In this document: one piece after another, positions 45,483-54,164 of the stretch | Position numbering within the stretch: the first letter of the stretch is position 1 | Layout of the letters: each line of letters opens with the position of its first letter | Source: Isoptericola cucumis | GTDB lineage: Bacteria > Actinomycetota > Actinomycetes > Actinomycetales > Cellulomonadaceae | Reading direction: 5' to 3' | Assembly (NCBI RefSeq): GCF_014635665.1 | Contig: NZ_BMDG01000012.1 | Coordinates: forward strand, 1 to 64,000 | Length of the DNA stretch: 64,000 nt | The notes under the pieces: model-generated | Seen by the model: only the letters and a program-made list of their open reading frames with translations | Database searches by the model: none | What the model was told of the DNA's origin: nothing | Made by a program: the position numbers and the translations under genes

Positions 45483-46760
45483 TCAGCTGCCGGCCCGGAC
45501 CGCCTCCGCGCCGGCCCGGGCGCCCGCCGCCCGCCGGGCGACCTCGGCGGCGGCGGCACCCGCGACGGCGAAGACCGCGCCCAGCGCGAGCCAGCCGGGC
45601 GTGCCGAACCGCACGGGCAGGGCGGTGACGACGACGGGCGCGGCCATGGCCGCGAGCGCGTAGCCGGTCTGCGACAGGCCCTGGTAGGCGCCCGCGCGTC
45701 GCGGGTCGGCGAGCTCGAAGGCCATGCCCCACCCGCCGGCCTCGGACAGCACCTCGCCGAGGGAGTGCGCGGCTGCGGCGAGCACCAGCAGCGCCGTCGC
45801 CGCGGCGAGGCTGCCGTGGCCTGCCGCCGCGTACAGCACGCACGCCGCGGCCAGCAGCACACCGCCACGACGCACGGCACGCCCCGCCGCGCGCACGTCG
45901 TGGGTGCCGCGCGAGGCGCGCACCTGCAGCAGCGCCACCAGCACCGTGTTGACCACGAGCAGCGCGGACACGACCGCGGTGGGGGCGTCGGTGGTCGCGA
46001 CCCAGAGCGGCACGCCCACGGTCATGACGCCGAACTGCATGGCCATGACGGCGTTGAGGACGACGCTCGCCACGTACGTCCGGTCGCGCAGCGGGTGCGG
46101 GGCACCCTCGGCTCCGCCGTCGTCGCCCGGGCCGGCCGAGGCCGGCGCGTCCTCGAGCATCCGCGCGGCCAGCTCGGGCACCCGGCGCGGCAGCCGGAGG
46201 AGCGGGACGACGGCGCCGAGCAGCAGCACCGCCGTCGCGACCATCGCGGTGCGGTACGCGGTCGCCGTGTCCAGGAGCAGGGCGACGGCGGCGGCCAGTG
46301 TGCCGAGGCCGATGAGGACGTTCGTCACGACGCGCAGCCGGGCGCGCACCTCGACGCGCTCGGGGCCGGTGAACCACCGGGCGAGCAGCGCCTGCCGTGC
46401 GGTGCCCTGCACGCCGCGGCCGGCGCTGGCGGCGACGGCCACCAGGGTGAAGCTCACGGCGTCGGCGGTGAACGAGTACGCCGCGAGCGCCACCGCCTGC
46501 ACCACGAGGCCCCACACCTGCACCCGGTGGGCGCCGAGCCGGTCCGACCACCGGCCCGCGAGGAACGACCCGACGACGCCCGCCCCGCCCGCGATCCCCA
46601 GCCCGAGCCCGACCGTGCCGGCGGAAAGCCCGATCACGCGCGTGAAGTACAGGACGGACACGGTGTAGAAGACGCCGGTCGACGCGGCGAACGCCATGGT
46701 CGAGAAGGTGAGGGCACGCGCCACCGGGTCCCGGGGAAAGACGGTCTGGATCACGGGCAC
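45483..46760 (-). CDS. MFS transporter
   Basis: A 425-residue 12-helix protein. GRWSDRLGAHRVQVWGL (loop 2-3 MFS motif), RQALLARWFTGPERVEVRARLRVVTNVLIG, and SEAGGWGMAFELADPRRAGAYQGLSQTGYAL are typical of actinobacterial drug-efflux MFS. Divergent from the DUF5937/ArsR regulator across a palindromic operator. Start is GTG 46760 or GTG 46754; both are in frame. Confidence 0.88.
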   Translation of the reverse strand: MPVIQTVFPRDPVARALTFSTMAFAASTGVFYTVSVLYFTRVIGLSAGTVGLGLGIAGGAGVVGSFLAGRWSDRLGAHRVQVWGLVVQAVALAAYSFTADAVSFTLVAVAASAGRGVQGTARQALLARWFTGPERVEVRARLRVVTNVLIGLGTLAAAVALLLDTATAYRTAMVATAVLLLGAVVPLLRLPRRVPELAARMLEDAPASAGPGDDGGAEGAPHPLRDRTYVASVVLNAVMAMQFGVMTVGVPLWVATTDAPTAVVSALLVVNTVLVALLQVRASRGTHDVRAAGRAVRRGGVLLAAACVLYAAAGHGSLAAATALLVLAAAAHSLGEVLSEAGGWGMAFELADPRRAGAYQGLSQTGYALAAMAAPVVVTALPVRFGTPGWLALGAVFAVAGAAAAEVARRAAGARAGAEAVRAGS

Positions 46761-46794
46761 CAGTAGGCGACACCCGTCCGGTCCGGCGAACTGA

Positions 46795-46811
46795 TGTAGC
46801 GCTGGGCTACA
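46795..46811. promoter_or_regulatory. Operator between MFS gene and ArsR-like regulator
   Basis: TGTAGC-GCTGG-GCTACA, perfect 6-bp arms, 5-nt spacer. It lies in the shared divergent promoter region and fits control of both genes by the wHTH regulator. Confidence 0.6.
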
Positions 46812-46871
46812 CCTATGCTCACGGTGTGGGACGAGCGGCGGGACGGACGCACTGAGGGGACGGACACGCTG

Positions 46872-47843
46872 ATGGGATGGATGCGCTACGAGCTGGCGGG
46901 CATGGACCTGGCCGACGTCCGGTTCGCCGTCTCCCCGCTGAACGAGCTGGTCCTGTCGCTGCGCACCTGGCGTGAACCGGGCCGCTACCCGCTCCACCTG
47001 CCGTGGCTGCGCCGCACCCAGGAGGCCCGCTCGCGTCTCGACGGCGAGATGCTGCTCGCGCTGACCAACGAGGTGCTGTGGACGCCGGACTTCCTCACCC
47101 CGCGCCCGCGCAGCCCGCTCACCCGCATCGACGACGAGCTGGCCGCCGTCGCCGCGACCCCGGACGGCGTCGTCGCCCGCGAGCTCGCCGCCCTGCACCC
47201 CGGCGGCCGGCCCGCTCCGTTCCGCGACCCGCTCCCCCGCGTGCGGCGACGGCTGCTCGACGCGCTGACCGCCTACTGGGACGCGTGCTTCGCGCCGTAC
47301 TGGCCGCGGATGCGCGCCGTGCTCCAGGCCGACGTCGTGCACCGCGGCGCGGTGATCTCCGCGCGCGGCGCGGGCGCGATGTTCGCCGACCTGTCACCCC
47401 GCGTGTCCTTCGCCGACGGCGTGGTGAGCGTGCGGCTCGGGAGCTCGACGACGGACCTCCGACGGCCCACGACCGGCGAGGGCCTGACGCTGGTGCCCAC
47501 CCTCTTCACGGGTGGCGCGTCGGCCCCCATCTCCGCCGAGGAGCCGCCGATGATCATGTACGGCGTCCGCGGCACGGGCACGCTGTGGCAGGCGGAACGG
47601 CACGTGGCGGGTGCCGCGCTCGTCGCGGTGCTGGGACGGGCGCGGGCGGGGCTGCTCACGGCGCTCGAGCACCCCGCGTCGTCCACCGAGCTGGCCCGCC
47701 GGCTGGACGTCACCACGAGCGCCGTCAACCAGCACCTGCGCGTGCTGCGCGACGCCGGGCTCCTGACCTCCGCCCGCTCCGGCCGGTCCGTGCTGTACCT
47801 GCGCTCCGAGGTCGGCGACGCGCTGGTGGGTCCGACGGGCTGA
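46872..47843 (+). CDS. DUF5937/ArsR-type winged-helix regulator
   Basis: A 323-residue regulator. N-terminal DUF5937 domain: MRYELAGMDLADVRFAVSPLNELVLSLRTW; C-terminal ArsR wHTH: ALEHPASSTELARRLDVTTSAVNQHLRVLRDAGLLTSARSGRSVLYLRSE. Regulators of this type repress divergent MFS drug pumps in actinobacteria. ATG 46872 is preferred; the frame is open back to 46815, and ATG 46881 is also possible. Confidence 0.87.
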   Translation: MGWMRYELAGMDLADVRFAVSPLNELVLSLRTWREPGRYPLHLPWLRRTQEARSRLDGEMLLALTNEVLWTPDFLTPRPRSPLTRIDDELAAVAATPDGVVARELAALHPGGRPAPFRDPLPRVRRRLLDALTAYWDACFAPYWPRMRAVLQADVVHRGAVISARGAGAMFADLSPRVSFADGVVSVRLGSSTTDLRRPTTGEGLTLVPTLFTGGASAPISAEEPPMIMYGVRGTGTLWQAERHVAGAALVAVLGRARAGLLTALEHPASSTELARRLDVTTSAVNQHLRVLRDAGLLTSARSGRSVLYLRSEVGDALVGPTG

Positions 47844-47846
47844 GTC

Positions 47847-48419
47847 TCAGCCCGCGGCGACGCCGGCCAGGTGCGCGTCGAGCACGTCCAACGACCAGGC
47901 GGAGTCGGCGTCCGGCTCCTGCCGCACCACGTGCAGCGCGAGCCCGTCGACGAGGGCGTGCACGCGCCGCACCTCGACGTCGCTCGGTCGCCGGCCGCCG
48001 CCGAGCGCCGCGAGCGCACGGGCGCAGACGTCCCGCACGCCCTCCTGCGCGGCGCGGTGCGCGACCCGCAGGGAGGGGTCGGTCATCGCCGCGGTGCCGA
48101 GCGCGAGGTAGACCTCCATCTCGGTGCGGCGCTCCTCGTCGAGCGGGAGGAGCTCGGCCAGGACCGCCCGCCCCCAGTCCGGTCGGGCGGGGTCGACGGC
48201 GGCGACCCGCTCGGCCAGCCGCTCGACGACCAGGGCGACGGCGCGCTCGCGGACGGTCGCCACGGTGGGGAACGTGTACCGCAACGAGCTCTGCGGCAGT
48301 CCGGCCTCGGCGGCGACGTTGCGCACGGACAGGGCCTCGAGCCCGTCGCGCACGAGGACGCGCCACGCGGCCTCGGAGACCTGGCGCTGGCGTTCCTCGC
48401 GATCGAGACGTGGGGGCAC
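47847..48419 (-). CDS. TetR family transcriptional regulator (QacR-like partner of SMR pumps)
   Basis: A 190-residue regulator. HTH: RQRQVSEAAWRVLVRDGLEALSVRNVAAEAGLPQSSLRYTFPTVATVRERAV. Ligand-domain residues EMEVYLALGTAAMTDPSLR. GTG 48419 is the probable start; an ATG nearby is out of frame. Divergent from the SMR genes, with two inverted repeats between them. Stop is only 3 bp from the convergent DUF5937 regulator. Confidence 0.92.
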   Translation of the reverse strand: MPPRLDREERQRQVSEAAWRVLVRDGLEALSVRNVAAEAGLPQSSLRYTFPTVATVRERAVALVVERLAERVAAVDPARPDWGRAVLAELLPLDEERRTEMEVYLALGTAAMTDPSLRVAHRAAQEGVRDVCARALAALGGGRRPSDVEVRRVHALVDGLALHVVRQEPDADSAWSLDVLDAHLAGVAAG

Positions 48420-48429
48420 GGCCCCATGT

Positions 48430-48480
48430 TCGCACAGTCGTGCGACGTGTGCTAGAACTGTCTTCGCACGATCGTGCGAA
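48430..48480. promoter_or_regulatory. Two TetR operators controlling the SMR pair
   Basis: TCGCAC-AGTC-GTGCGA (48430-48445) and TTCGCACGATCGTGCGAA (48463-48480, perfect 18-bp palindrome). Same core, centres about 34 bp apart. They flank the start of both divergent transcripts and fit repression by the adjacent TetR protein. Confidence 0.8.
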
Positions 48481-48518
48481 CGAATCAGACCCCACCGAAC
48501 CGAGAGGAAGTGAGAGCC

Positions 48519-48833
48519 GTGGACTGGCTGATCCTGATCGCCGCCGGCGTCATGGAGGCCGTGTGGGCGACCGCGCTGGCGGCGTCGCACGGGTTCCGGC
48601 GCCCGGTGCCGACGGCGGTGTTCGTCGTCGGCCTGGCCCTGAGCATGTGGGGGCTGGCGCACGCGATGCTCACCATCCCCGTGGGCACCGCCTACGCGGT
48701 CTGGGTGGGCATCGGCGCCGTGCTCACGGTGCTGGTCGCCATCGTGCGCGGCGACGAGCGACTGACGGTCGCGCGCGCCCTGCTGCTGGTCGGCCTGGTC
48801 GGGTCGGTCGTCGGACTGAAGGTGGTGAGCTGA
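48519..48833 (+). CDS. Small multidrug resistance (SMR) protein, subunit 1
   Basis: A 104-residue four-helix SMR protein (SugE/QacE group). VMEAVWATALAAS contains the essential membrane Glu (E-x-x-W-A). Later helices: VFVVGLALSMWGLAHAMLTIPVGTAYAVWVGIG, with the conserved GTAYAVW. GTG 48519 has AGGAAG upstream. Paired with a second SMR gene 1 bp later, so it probably works as a heterodimer exporting quaternary amines or guanidinium. Confidence 0.93.
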   Translation: MDWLILIAAGVMEAVWATALAASHGFRRPVPTAVFVVGLALSMWGLAHAMLTIPVGTAYAVWVGIGAVLTVLVAIVRGDERLTVARALLLVGLVGSVVGLKVVS

Positions 48834-48834
48834 C

Positions 48835-49275
48835 ATGGCGGCGAAGGACATGAGCCCGAAGAAGAACGCGAGGAACGCGAGCACCGTCGCCTGGGTCGTG
48901 CTGCTGGCCAGCGCGCTGCTGGAGGCGGTGTGGGCCACGGCGCTCGGCGCGAGCGAGGGATTCACCGTGCTCGGCGACACGATCGTCTTCGTGGTCGCGC
49001 TGGCCTTCAGCATGCTCGGCCTGGGCTACGCGGCCAAGCACATCCCGATCGGCACGGCCTACGCCATCTGGACGGGCGTCGGCGCGGCCCTCACGGTCGC
49101 GTGGGCGATGCTCACCGGCACCGAGACGGCGTCGCTCCTCAAGGCCCTGTTCCTCGTCGGCATCATCGGCTGCGCCATCGGCCTCAAGATGGTCGGCCAC
49201 GGCGAGGACGACGCCGGGGCGCCGGCCGTCAGCGCCGATGGATCGTCTGCGCCGCAGCCTGGTCGCGGGGCATGA
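48835..49275 (+). CDS. Small multidrug resistance (SMR) protein, subunit 2
   Basis: A 146-residue SMR protein with a 15-residue basic N-terminal extension and a 30-residue polar C-terminal tail. The essential Glu lies in LLEAVWATALGAS, and GTAYAIWTGVG is conserved. Longer than subunit 1; the two probably form an antiparallel pair with fixed orientation. Its 3' end overlaps the convergent SDR gene by 47 bp. Confidence 0.92.
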   Translation: MAAKDMSPKKNARNASTVAWVVLLASALLEAVWATALGASEGFTVLGDTIVFVVALAFSMLGLGYAAKHIPIGTAYAIWTGVGAALTVAWAMLTGTETASLLKALFLVGIIGCAIGLKMVGHGEDDAGAPAVSADGSSAPQPGRGA

Positions 49276-49987
49276 GCAGGATCTGGTCCACGTTGACGTG
49301 CGCCGGGCGGGTGGCGACCCACGCCACCGTCTCGGCGACGTCCTCGGCCGTGAGCGCCTCGACGCCGGCGTAGACGGCGTCGGCCCGTTCCTGGTCGCCC
49401 TTGAAGCGCACCAGCGAGAAGTCGGTGTGCACCATGCCGGGGTCGATCTCGCTGACCCGCACCGGCTGGCCGAGCAGCTCCAGGCGCAGCACCCGGGTGA
49501 GCGCGGCCTCGGCGTGCTTGGCGGCGTTGTACCCCCCGCCGCCCTTGTAGGGCTCGCGGCCGGCGATCGAGCCGATGGTGATGACCTGGCCGTCGCCGCT
49601 GGCGATCAGCTTCGGCAGCAGCGCCTGGGTGACCCGCACCGTGCCGAGCACGTTGATGTCGTACATCCGCTGCCAGTCGGCGAGGTCGGCGCCGGCCACG
49701 GGGTCCGCCCCCAGGGCGCCGCCCGCGTTGTTGACGAGCAGGTCGCAGCGGCCGTGCCGCTCGTCGACCGCGCGGGCGAACGCCTCCACCGAGGCGTCGT
49801 CGGTGACGTCGAGCGCGATCGCGGTGCCACCGGTCTCGGCGGCCACCTGCTCCAGGCGGTCCAGCCGGCGGGCGCCCAGCACGACGTCGAACCCCGCGGC
49901 CGCGAGCGCGCGGGCACTGGCCGCCCCGATCCCGCTGCTGGCTCCGGTGACGACGGCGACGCGGGGGGAGCTCGGCACGCTCGACAT
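49229..49987 (-). CDS. SDR family oxidoreductase (YdfG-like)
   Basis: A 252-residue classical SDR: TGASSGIG (residues 12-19), NNAGG, SIAG and YNAAKHAEAAL (catalytic Tyr/Lys). Sequences such as RVSEIDPGMVHTDFSLVRFKGD and NVDQILLMPRDQ resemble the YdfG/serine-3-dehydrogenase-like group that oxidises 3-hydroxy acids with NADP. GAGGAGG precedes the ATG. Confidence 0.92.
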   Translation of the reverse strand: MSSVPSSPRVAVVTGASSGIGAASARALAAAGFDVVLGARRLDRLEQVAAETGGTAIALDVTDDASVEAFARAVDERHGRCDLLVNNAGGALGADPVAGADLADWQRMYDINVLGTVRVTQALLPKLIASGDGQVITIGSIAGREPYKGGGGYNAAKHAEAALTRVLRLELLGQPVRVSEIDPGMVHTDFSLVRFKGDQERADAVYAGVEALTAEDVAETVAWVATRPAHVNVDQILLMPRDQAAAQTIHRR

Positions 49988-50166
49988 GGTGATGGCCTCC
50001 TCGGGGGACGGGATCGGCCCGGCGGCACGACGGCCACGAGCCCCCACGATCGTAGTGGCCGAACGGAGCATGACCTCGAAAGTCATGGCGAAACCTCCCG
50101 ACGTCGGGCACCGTGGCTCTCGCCGCCCGACTCCTGGCGGCCCCGAGAACAGGGAGAGACGTCGCC

Positions 50167-50508
50167 TTGGCTGCCTACGTGATCGCGCACCTGCAAGAAG
50201 CCGCTCCGCACCCCGAGGTCGCCGAGTACATGGAGAGGATCAGCGGGACCTTCGCGCCGTACGGCGGGCACTTTCTCGTCCACGCGACGCAGCACGAGGT
50301 CAAGGAGGGCAGCTGGCCCGGCCACGTGGTGATGATCGGCTTCCCGGGGATCGACGAGGCGCGGGACTGGTGGGCGTCACCGGCGTACCAGGAGATCGCG
50401 CCCCTGCGTTCGCGCCACATCGACGGCGACATCATCGTGGTCGACGGCGTCCCGGCGGGCTATGACCCGACCACCACCGCGGAGGCGATCCGAGGCGCCG
50501 TGGCCTGA
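50167..50508 (+). CDS. DUF1330 domain-containing protein
   Basis: A 113-residue protein with AAYVIAHLQEAAPHPEVAEYMERI, YGGHFLVHA, GSWPGHVVMIGFPGIDEARDWWASPAYQEI, typical of DUF1330 (dimeric alpha/beta barrel). Function unknown. TTG 50167 is chosen because GGGAGAG lies 8-9 nt upstream; the extended frame from 50113 has no family similarity. Confidence 0.8.
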   Translation: MAAYVIAHLQEAAPHPEVAEYMERISGTFAPYGGHFLVHATQHEVKEGSWPGHVVMIGFPGIDEARDWWASPAYQEIAPLRSRHIDGDIIVVDGVPAGYDPTTTAEAIRGAVA

Positions 50509-50604
50509 CCAGGGGCTCGTCCCCCGCGCCCTCTCCCCGGCGCCGGCGTCACCGACGGCCGGCGCTGGTCGTCGAGGCGTTCGTGCTGCTGACCCTCTGA
50601 GCGA

Positions 50605-51240
50605 TCACGCGCCGCCGCGCGGGACGCCCGCCGTGGCCAGCAGGTCCTCGTGCAGCTCCATCCACACCCCGTGGACGGACGCCGCGCCGAGGCCGGCCAT
50701 ACGGCTGCCGTCACCCGCCCGCGCGGCCGCCAGCGCGTCGTCCAGCCGCGCGTCGTAGCCCTCGAAGCGCGCCAGGACCGCCACGAGCCCGGCCAGCAAC
50801 GGGGCCACCCCGTCGACGACGGCGCCGAGCTCGTCGAGCACGCGGCCGTCCCAGGCGGCGTCGTCGTGGTCGTTGACGGCGAGCCGGCCGCCGGCGACCG
50901 GCCGGAGCTGCCAGTCGGTGCACGCCTGCCGCAGCCGGGCGTTGAGCGGGTCGAACCCCGCGAGCACCTCGCGCACGACGGCGGGGGCGCGGGGGACGGC
51001 GGCGAGCTCCGCCGCGAGCCGACGACCGTCCTCGGCGCGGCCGCGCTCGGTGAGCGACCAGCCACCGGTGCCGGCGAACTCCGCCCACGTGACGAGCCCG
51101 AACGCCTCGAGGTCGAGCAGCTCCTCGTGCACCTCGGCGGCGTCGAGCCCGTACCGCGCGGCGACGGCCCGGTCGTCGCCGGTGCCGAGCACCCGCACCG
51201 CGTGCAGCACCAGCAGCCCCGGGTCGGAGGCCCGGCTCAC
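50605..51240 (-). CDS. Winged-helix transcriptional regulator (MarR-like)
   Basis: A 211-residue protein. N-terminal wHTH-like region: LLVLHAVRVLGTGDDRAVAARYGLDAAEVHEELLDLEAFGLVTWAEF followed by TGGWSLTERGRAEDGRRL (a MarR/PadR-like wing). The remaining helical domain is unfamiliar. GTG 51240 overlaps the upstream gene's TGA by 4 bp. Pairs with the small upstream protein and faces the dikinase-like gene, so it likely regulates it. Confidence 0.78.
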   Translation of the reverse strand: MSRASDPGLLVLHAVRVLGTGDDRAVAARYGLDAAEVHEELLDLEAFGLVTWAEFAGTGGWSLTERGRAEDGRRLAAELAAVPRAPAVVREVLAGFDPLNARLRQACTDWQLRPVAGGRLAVNDHDDAAWDGRVLDELGAVVDGVAPLLAGLVAVLARFEGYDARLDDALAAARAGDGSRMAGLGAASVHGVWMELHEDLLATAGVPRGGA

Positions 51241-51659
51241 GCGTCGTCCTCCGCGGCGGCGCCCGACCGCGCCACGAGACGGTCGAGGCGCTGCTGCACG
51301 GCCTGGGGCGACCCGAGCCCGCGCGCCGCCGCCATCCGGCCGAACGTGTGCCCGGCCGCGCGCGCGGAGAACAGGGCCGCGGTCTCGAGCTGGTCGGCCT
51401 CGGCCCGCGCCGCGGGGACGAGGGCGAGCGCCGCGAGGGCGCCCGCGGCGTCCTGCTCCGGCGTGAGGTCGCCGCGGGCCGAGCGCCACAGGTAGTGCCG
51501 CACGAGGTCGGCCGCCGACGGCGGCACCCCCGCCGGCTGCCACGGTCGCGGCGCGAGCGCGTCCGCGCCCAGGGCGAGCAGCGTGGCGCGGGCCCGCGCC
51601 TCGGCGTCCGCGGCGCCCTGGTCGCCCGCGGCGTCGGGGAGGTCGTGCTTGCTTTCCAT
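51237..51659 (-). CDS. Hypothetical small helical protein upstream of the wHTH regulator
   Basis: A 140-residue, Ala-rich, all-helical protein without a membrane segment. The last stretch GRMAAARGLGSPQAVQQRLDRLVAR looks like a single helix-turn-helix, so it may be a DNA-binding partner of the downstream regulator. Family not recognised. ATG 51659. Encoded by GTGA overlap with the regulator; its promoter contains two inverted repeats. Confidence 0.7.
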   Translation of the reverse strand: MESKHDLPDAAGDQGAADAEARARATLLALGADALAPRPWQPAGVPPSAADLVRHYLWRSARGDLTPEQDAAGALAALALVPAARAEADQLETAALFSARAAGHTFGRMAAARGLGSPQAVQQRLDRLVARSGAAAEDDA

Positions 51660-51677
51660 CCCGCGACCGTGGACCAT

Positions 51678-51705
51678 CAACACTCTGTTGTCAACACGGT
51701 GTTGA
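51678..51705. promoter_or_regulatory. Paired inverted repeats in the divergent promoter
   Basis: CAACA-CTC-TGTTG (51678-51690) followed immediately by TCAACAC-G-GTGTTGA (51691-51705). Both contain the CAACA/TGTTG core. They lie between the small helical protein start (51659) and the dikinase start (51756), the place expected for regulator binding. Confidence 0.7.
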
Positions 51706-51755
51706 ACGCGGAGGACGTCGTCCCGCGCACGGCACGAGGACCCGGAGGTGGGCAG

Positions 51756-52949
51756 GTGGGCACGATCGTCCCGCTGGCGGACGCACGACCGCAGGACGCG
51801 GGCGCGAAGGCCGCGACGCTCGGGCGGCTGCGGCGCGCGGGCCTGCCCGTCCCCGACGGCGTCGTCGTGCCCGCCGACGCCGACCTGAGCGGTGCCGTTG
51901 TCCACGATCTCGCCGCCGCGCTGGACCGGCTCGGCGGAGGCCCGTTCGCGGTGCGCTCCTCCGCCGCGGACGAGGACGGGGCCGGCGCCTCCGCGGCAGG
52001 TCAGTACGACAGCGTGCTCGGCGCCTCCGGGATCGACGCGGTCGTCGCGGCCGTGCACGCCTGCCGCGCGTCGGCCGCGGGCCCCCGCGCCACGACCTAC
52101 CGGGCCGCCCGCGGCCGGACGGAGGTGGCGGGCGTCGCCGTCCTCGTGCAGCGCATGGTCGCCGCGCACGTCGCGGGCGTGATGTTCACCCCGGACCCCG
52201 GCCCCGCTCCGGGCAGATCGGCCGGGACGACCGGGGGCCGGCCTGCCGTGATCGAGGCGTCCTGGGGTCTGGGCCAGAGCGTGGTGCAGGGCGCCGTCGA
52301 CCCGGACCGGTTCACCGTCACGGCCGGGCAGGTCGGCCGCCGCCACGTCGGCTCCAAGCACACCCGCGTCGACGGCTCGTCCCACGGCACCACGACCCGC
52401 GACGTCGCCCCCGCCGACCGGCGACGGCCCTGCCTCGACGACGACGGCGTGCTGCGGGTGGCCGGCCTCGGCGCGCGGGTCGCCGCGCTGCTCGGCGGGG
52501 CGCAGGACGTGGAGTGGGCGGTCGACGCCGCGGGCACGGTCTGGCTGCTCCAGGCGCGCCCCGTCACCGCCGCCCTGCCCGCCACCGACCGCGCTCCCGC
52601 GCGCGGAAGGACGGGGGTGCTGCACGGGGTGGCGGGGAGCGGCGGCCGGGCGCACGGCCCCGCGCGGGTGGTGCGCGGCCCGGACGACTTCGCCGCGGTG
52701 CGCCCCGGCGACGTCCTGGTGTGCCGCGAGACAGACCCGGCCTGGACCCCGCTGTTCGGCGTCGTCGCCGCCGTCGTCACCGAGACGGGCGGCCTGCTGT
52801 CGCACGCCGCGATCGTCGCGCGCGAGGCGGGGCTCCCCGCGGTGCTCGGCGTCCCCCGCGCCACCGAGGCCCTGCGCGGCACCGTCGCCGTGGACGGCGA
52901 CGCCGGCACCGTCGAGATCCTCCCGGCCCGCCGCGCGGGCCAGGGGTGA
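51756..52949 (+). CDS. Compact PEP/pyruvate-binding (PEP-synthase/Rph-like) dikinase
   Basis: A 397-residue protein with only two domains. PPDK_N ATP-grasp: conserved Lys18 in GAKAATLGRL, VRSSAADEDG at 66-75 and GQYDSVLG, then EVAGVAVLVQRMV. The swivelling phosphohistidine domain is at the C-terminus: GGLLSHAAIVARE with the phospho-acceptor His350. The middle substrate domain (rifampin-binding in Rph, PEP-binding in PpsA) is absent, so it is about half the usual size. It may phosphorylate an unknown substrate, perhaps a drug. GGAGG precedes GTG 51756. Confidence 0.88.
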   Translation: MGTIVPLADARPQDAGAKAATLGRLRRAGLPVPDGVVVPADADLSGAVVHDLAAALDRLGGGPFAVRSSAADEDGAGASAAGQYDSVLGASGIDAVVAAVHACRASAAGPRATTYRAARGRTEVAGVAVLVQRMVAAHVAGVMFTPDPGPAPGRSAGTTGGRPAVIEASWGLGQSVVQGAVDPDRFTVTAGQVGRRHVGSKHTRVDGSSHGTTTRDVAPADRRRPCLDDDGVLRVAGLGARVAALLGGAQDVEWAVDAAGTVWLLQARPVTAALPATDRAPARGRTGVLHGVAGSGGRAHGPARVVRGPDDFAAVRPGDVLVCRETDPAWTPLFGVVAAVVTETGGLLSHAAIVAREAGLPAVLGVPRATEALRGTVAVDGDAGTVEILPARRAGQG

Positions 52950-53003
52950 CACCCAGGCCCGGCACCCGTGGACGCCGGCGACCTGCGGTGGGAGCATCCA
53001 GCC

Positions 53004-54131
53004 ATGACGACGACGGTCGGGCAGCCGCCGCTCGCCCCGGCCCCACCCGCGCCCGGGCCGCCCGCCACGGACGACCTCGGGCCGTTCACCCCGGAGCGCC
53101 CCCGGGCGCCGTGGGGGAACCGCGTGCTCGCGACGCTGCTCGACTCGGCCGTGGTGGCGTCCGTGGCGTTCCTCGCCACCGGCGACGCACCGTCGCTCGC
53201 CGCCGTCCCGGGGCCCGGCGAGACCGCCGACGCGGGCGGCGCCGGCTGGACCGCCGGCACCCTGCTGGTCCTCGGCGTCCTGCAGGCGTACACGGGGGCG
53301 ACGCCGGGCAAGCGCGTCGCAGGGATCTCGGTGGTCGACGCCGCGTCCGGACGCCCGATCGGGCTCCTCGGCACGGTGCTGCGCTGGCTCGCGCACCTGC
53401 TCGACGCGATCCTCCTGATCGGCTACCTCCGCGCGGCGGTCCACCGTGAGGGGCGCACCTTCGCCGACTCCCTGCTCGGCACGGTCGCGGTGCGCACCAC
53501 CAGGCCGGAGCCGCACCCCTGGGTCGCCCACGCCCGGCGGTCCCGCGACACCCACGCGCCGTGGCTGCGCTGGCCGCCGCGTGTCACGGGCGCCGTCGCG
53601 CTCGTGCTCTGCGCCGCCTCGGCGGCGATGAGCCTGGTCCAGGGCAGCGCCGGCGGCATCACGACGGCGGAGTCCGAGTCCTCGTGCGAGGTCCCGGGTA
53701 CCAGCCCGTACATCGCGCTGATCGGCAGCTCCTCCAGCGAGAGGAACGAGTCGCGGGCCGGGATCTGGCGCACGACCGAGAAGAGCTGGCAAGCCGTGGT
53801 CGGCTGGTCGATCGCCACGGCCGGGACGGACCCCGACGCGCGCATGCCCCTGGATGCGCGGGCGGGGCTCACCGTGCACTCCCCCGACGGCCGGCAGTAC
53901 ACCCCACGAGGAGAACCGACCGCCCCCGACGGTGCCGACGACACGTGGTGGTCCATGCCGGGCGACGACGTCGCGTCGGCCGTCGTCGACGCCGATGAGG
54001 ACCTGTCGGGCTGGACGGTGACGTCGACTCTCGTGGACGGCGCAGGCAAGGTCCTCGCCGAGTTTGTGGGTGCGGTACCCCTGCTCGACCCCGACACGGC
54101 GCCGTGGGGTCCCGGCACCGGGCCGTCCTGA
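53004..54131 (+). CDS. RDD family membrane protein with C-terminal extracellular domain
   Basis: A 375-residue protein. A Pro-rich N-terminus precedes an RDD domain (WGNRVLATLLDSAVVASVAF; TPGKRVAGISVVDA; GLLGTVLRWLAHLLDAILLIGYL). Another helix (VTGAVALVLCAASAAMSLV) then leads to about 150 residues of non-membrane sequence with DPDARMPLDARAGLTVHSPDG, unfamiliar. RDD proteins are Na+/Li+-related or unknown. GGGAG before ATG 53004. Confidence 0.85.
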   Translation: MTTTVGQPPLAPAPPAPGPPATDDLGPFTPERPRAPWGNRVLATLLDSAVVASVAFLATGDAPSLAAVPGPGETADAGGAGWTAGTLLVLGVLQAYTGATPGKRVAGISVVDAASGRPIGLLGTVLRWLAHLLDAILLIGYLRAAVHREGRTFADSLLGTVAVRTTRPEPHPWVAHARRSRDTHAPWLRWPPRVTGAVALVLCAASAAMSLVQGSAGGITTAESESSCEVPGTSPYIALIGSSSSERNESRAGIWRTTEKSWQAVVGWSIATAGTDPDARMPLDARAGLTVHSPDGRQYTPRGEPTAPDGADDTWWSMPGDDVASAVVDADEDLSGWTVTSTLVDGAGKVLAEFVGAVPLLDPDTAPWGPGTGPS

Positions 54132-54164
54132 GCCGGTGGGCCACCGGGCCTCACGTCCACCCGG

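Noticed and set aside
46815-46871. ATG 46815 as start of the DUF5937 regulator
   Set aside because: The 19-residue extension is unlike the family start, which aligns from MGWMRYELAG; kept only as an alternative.
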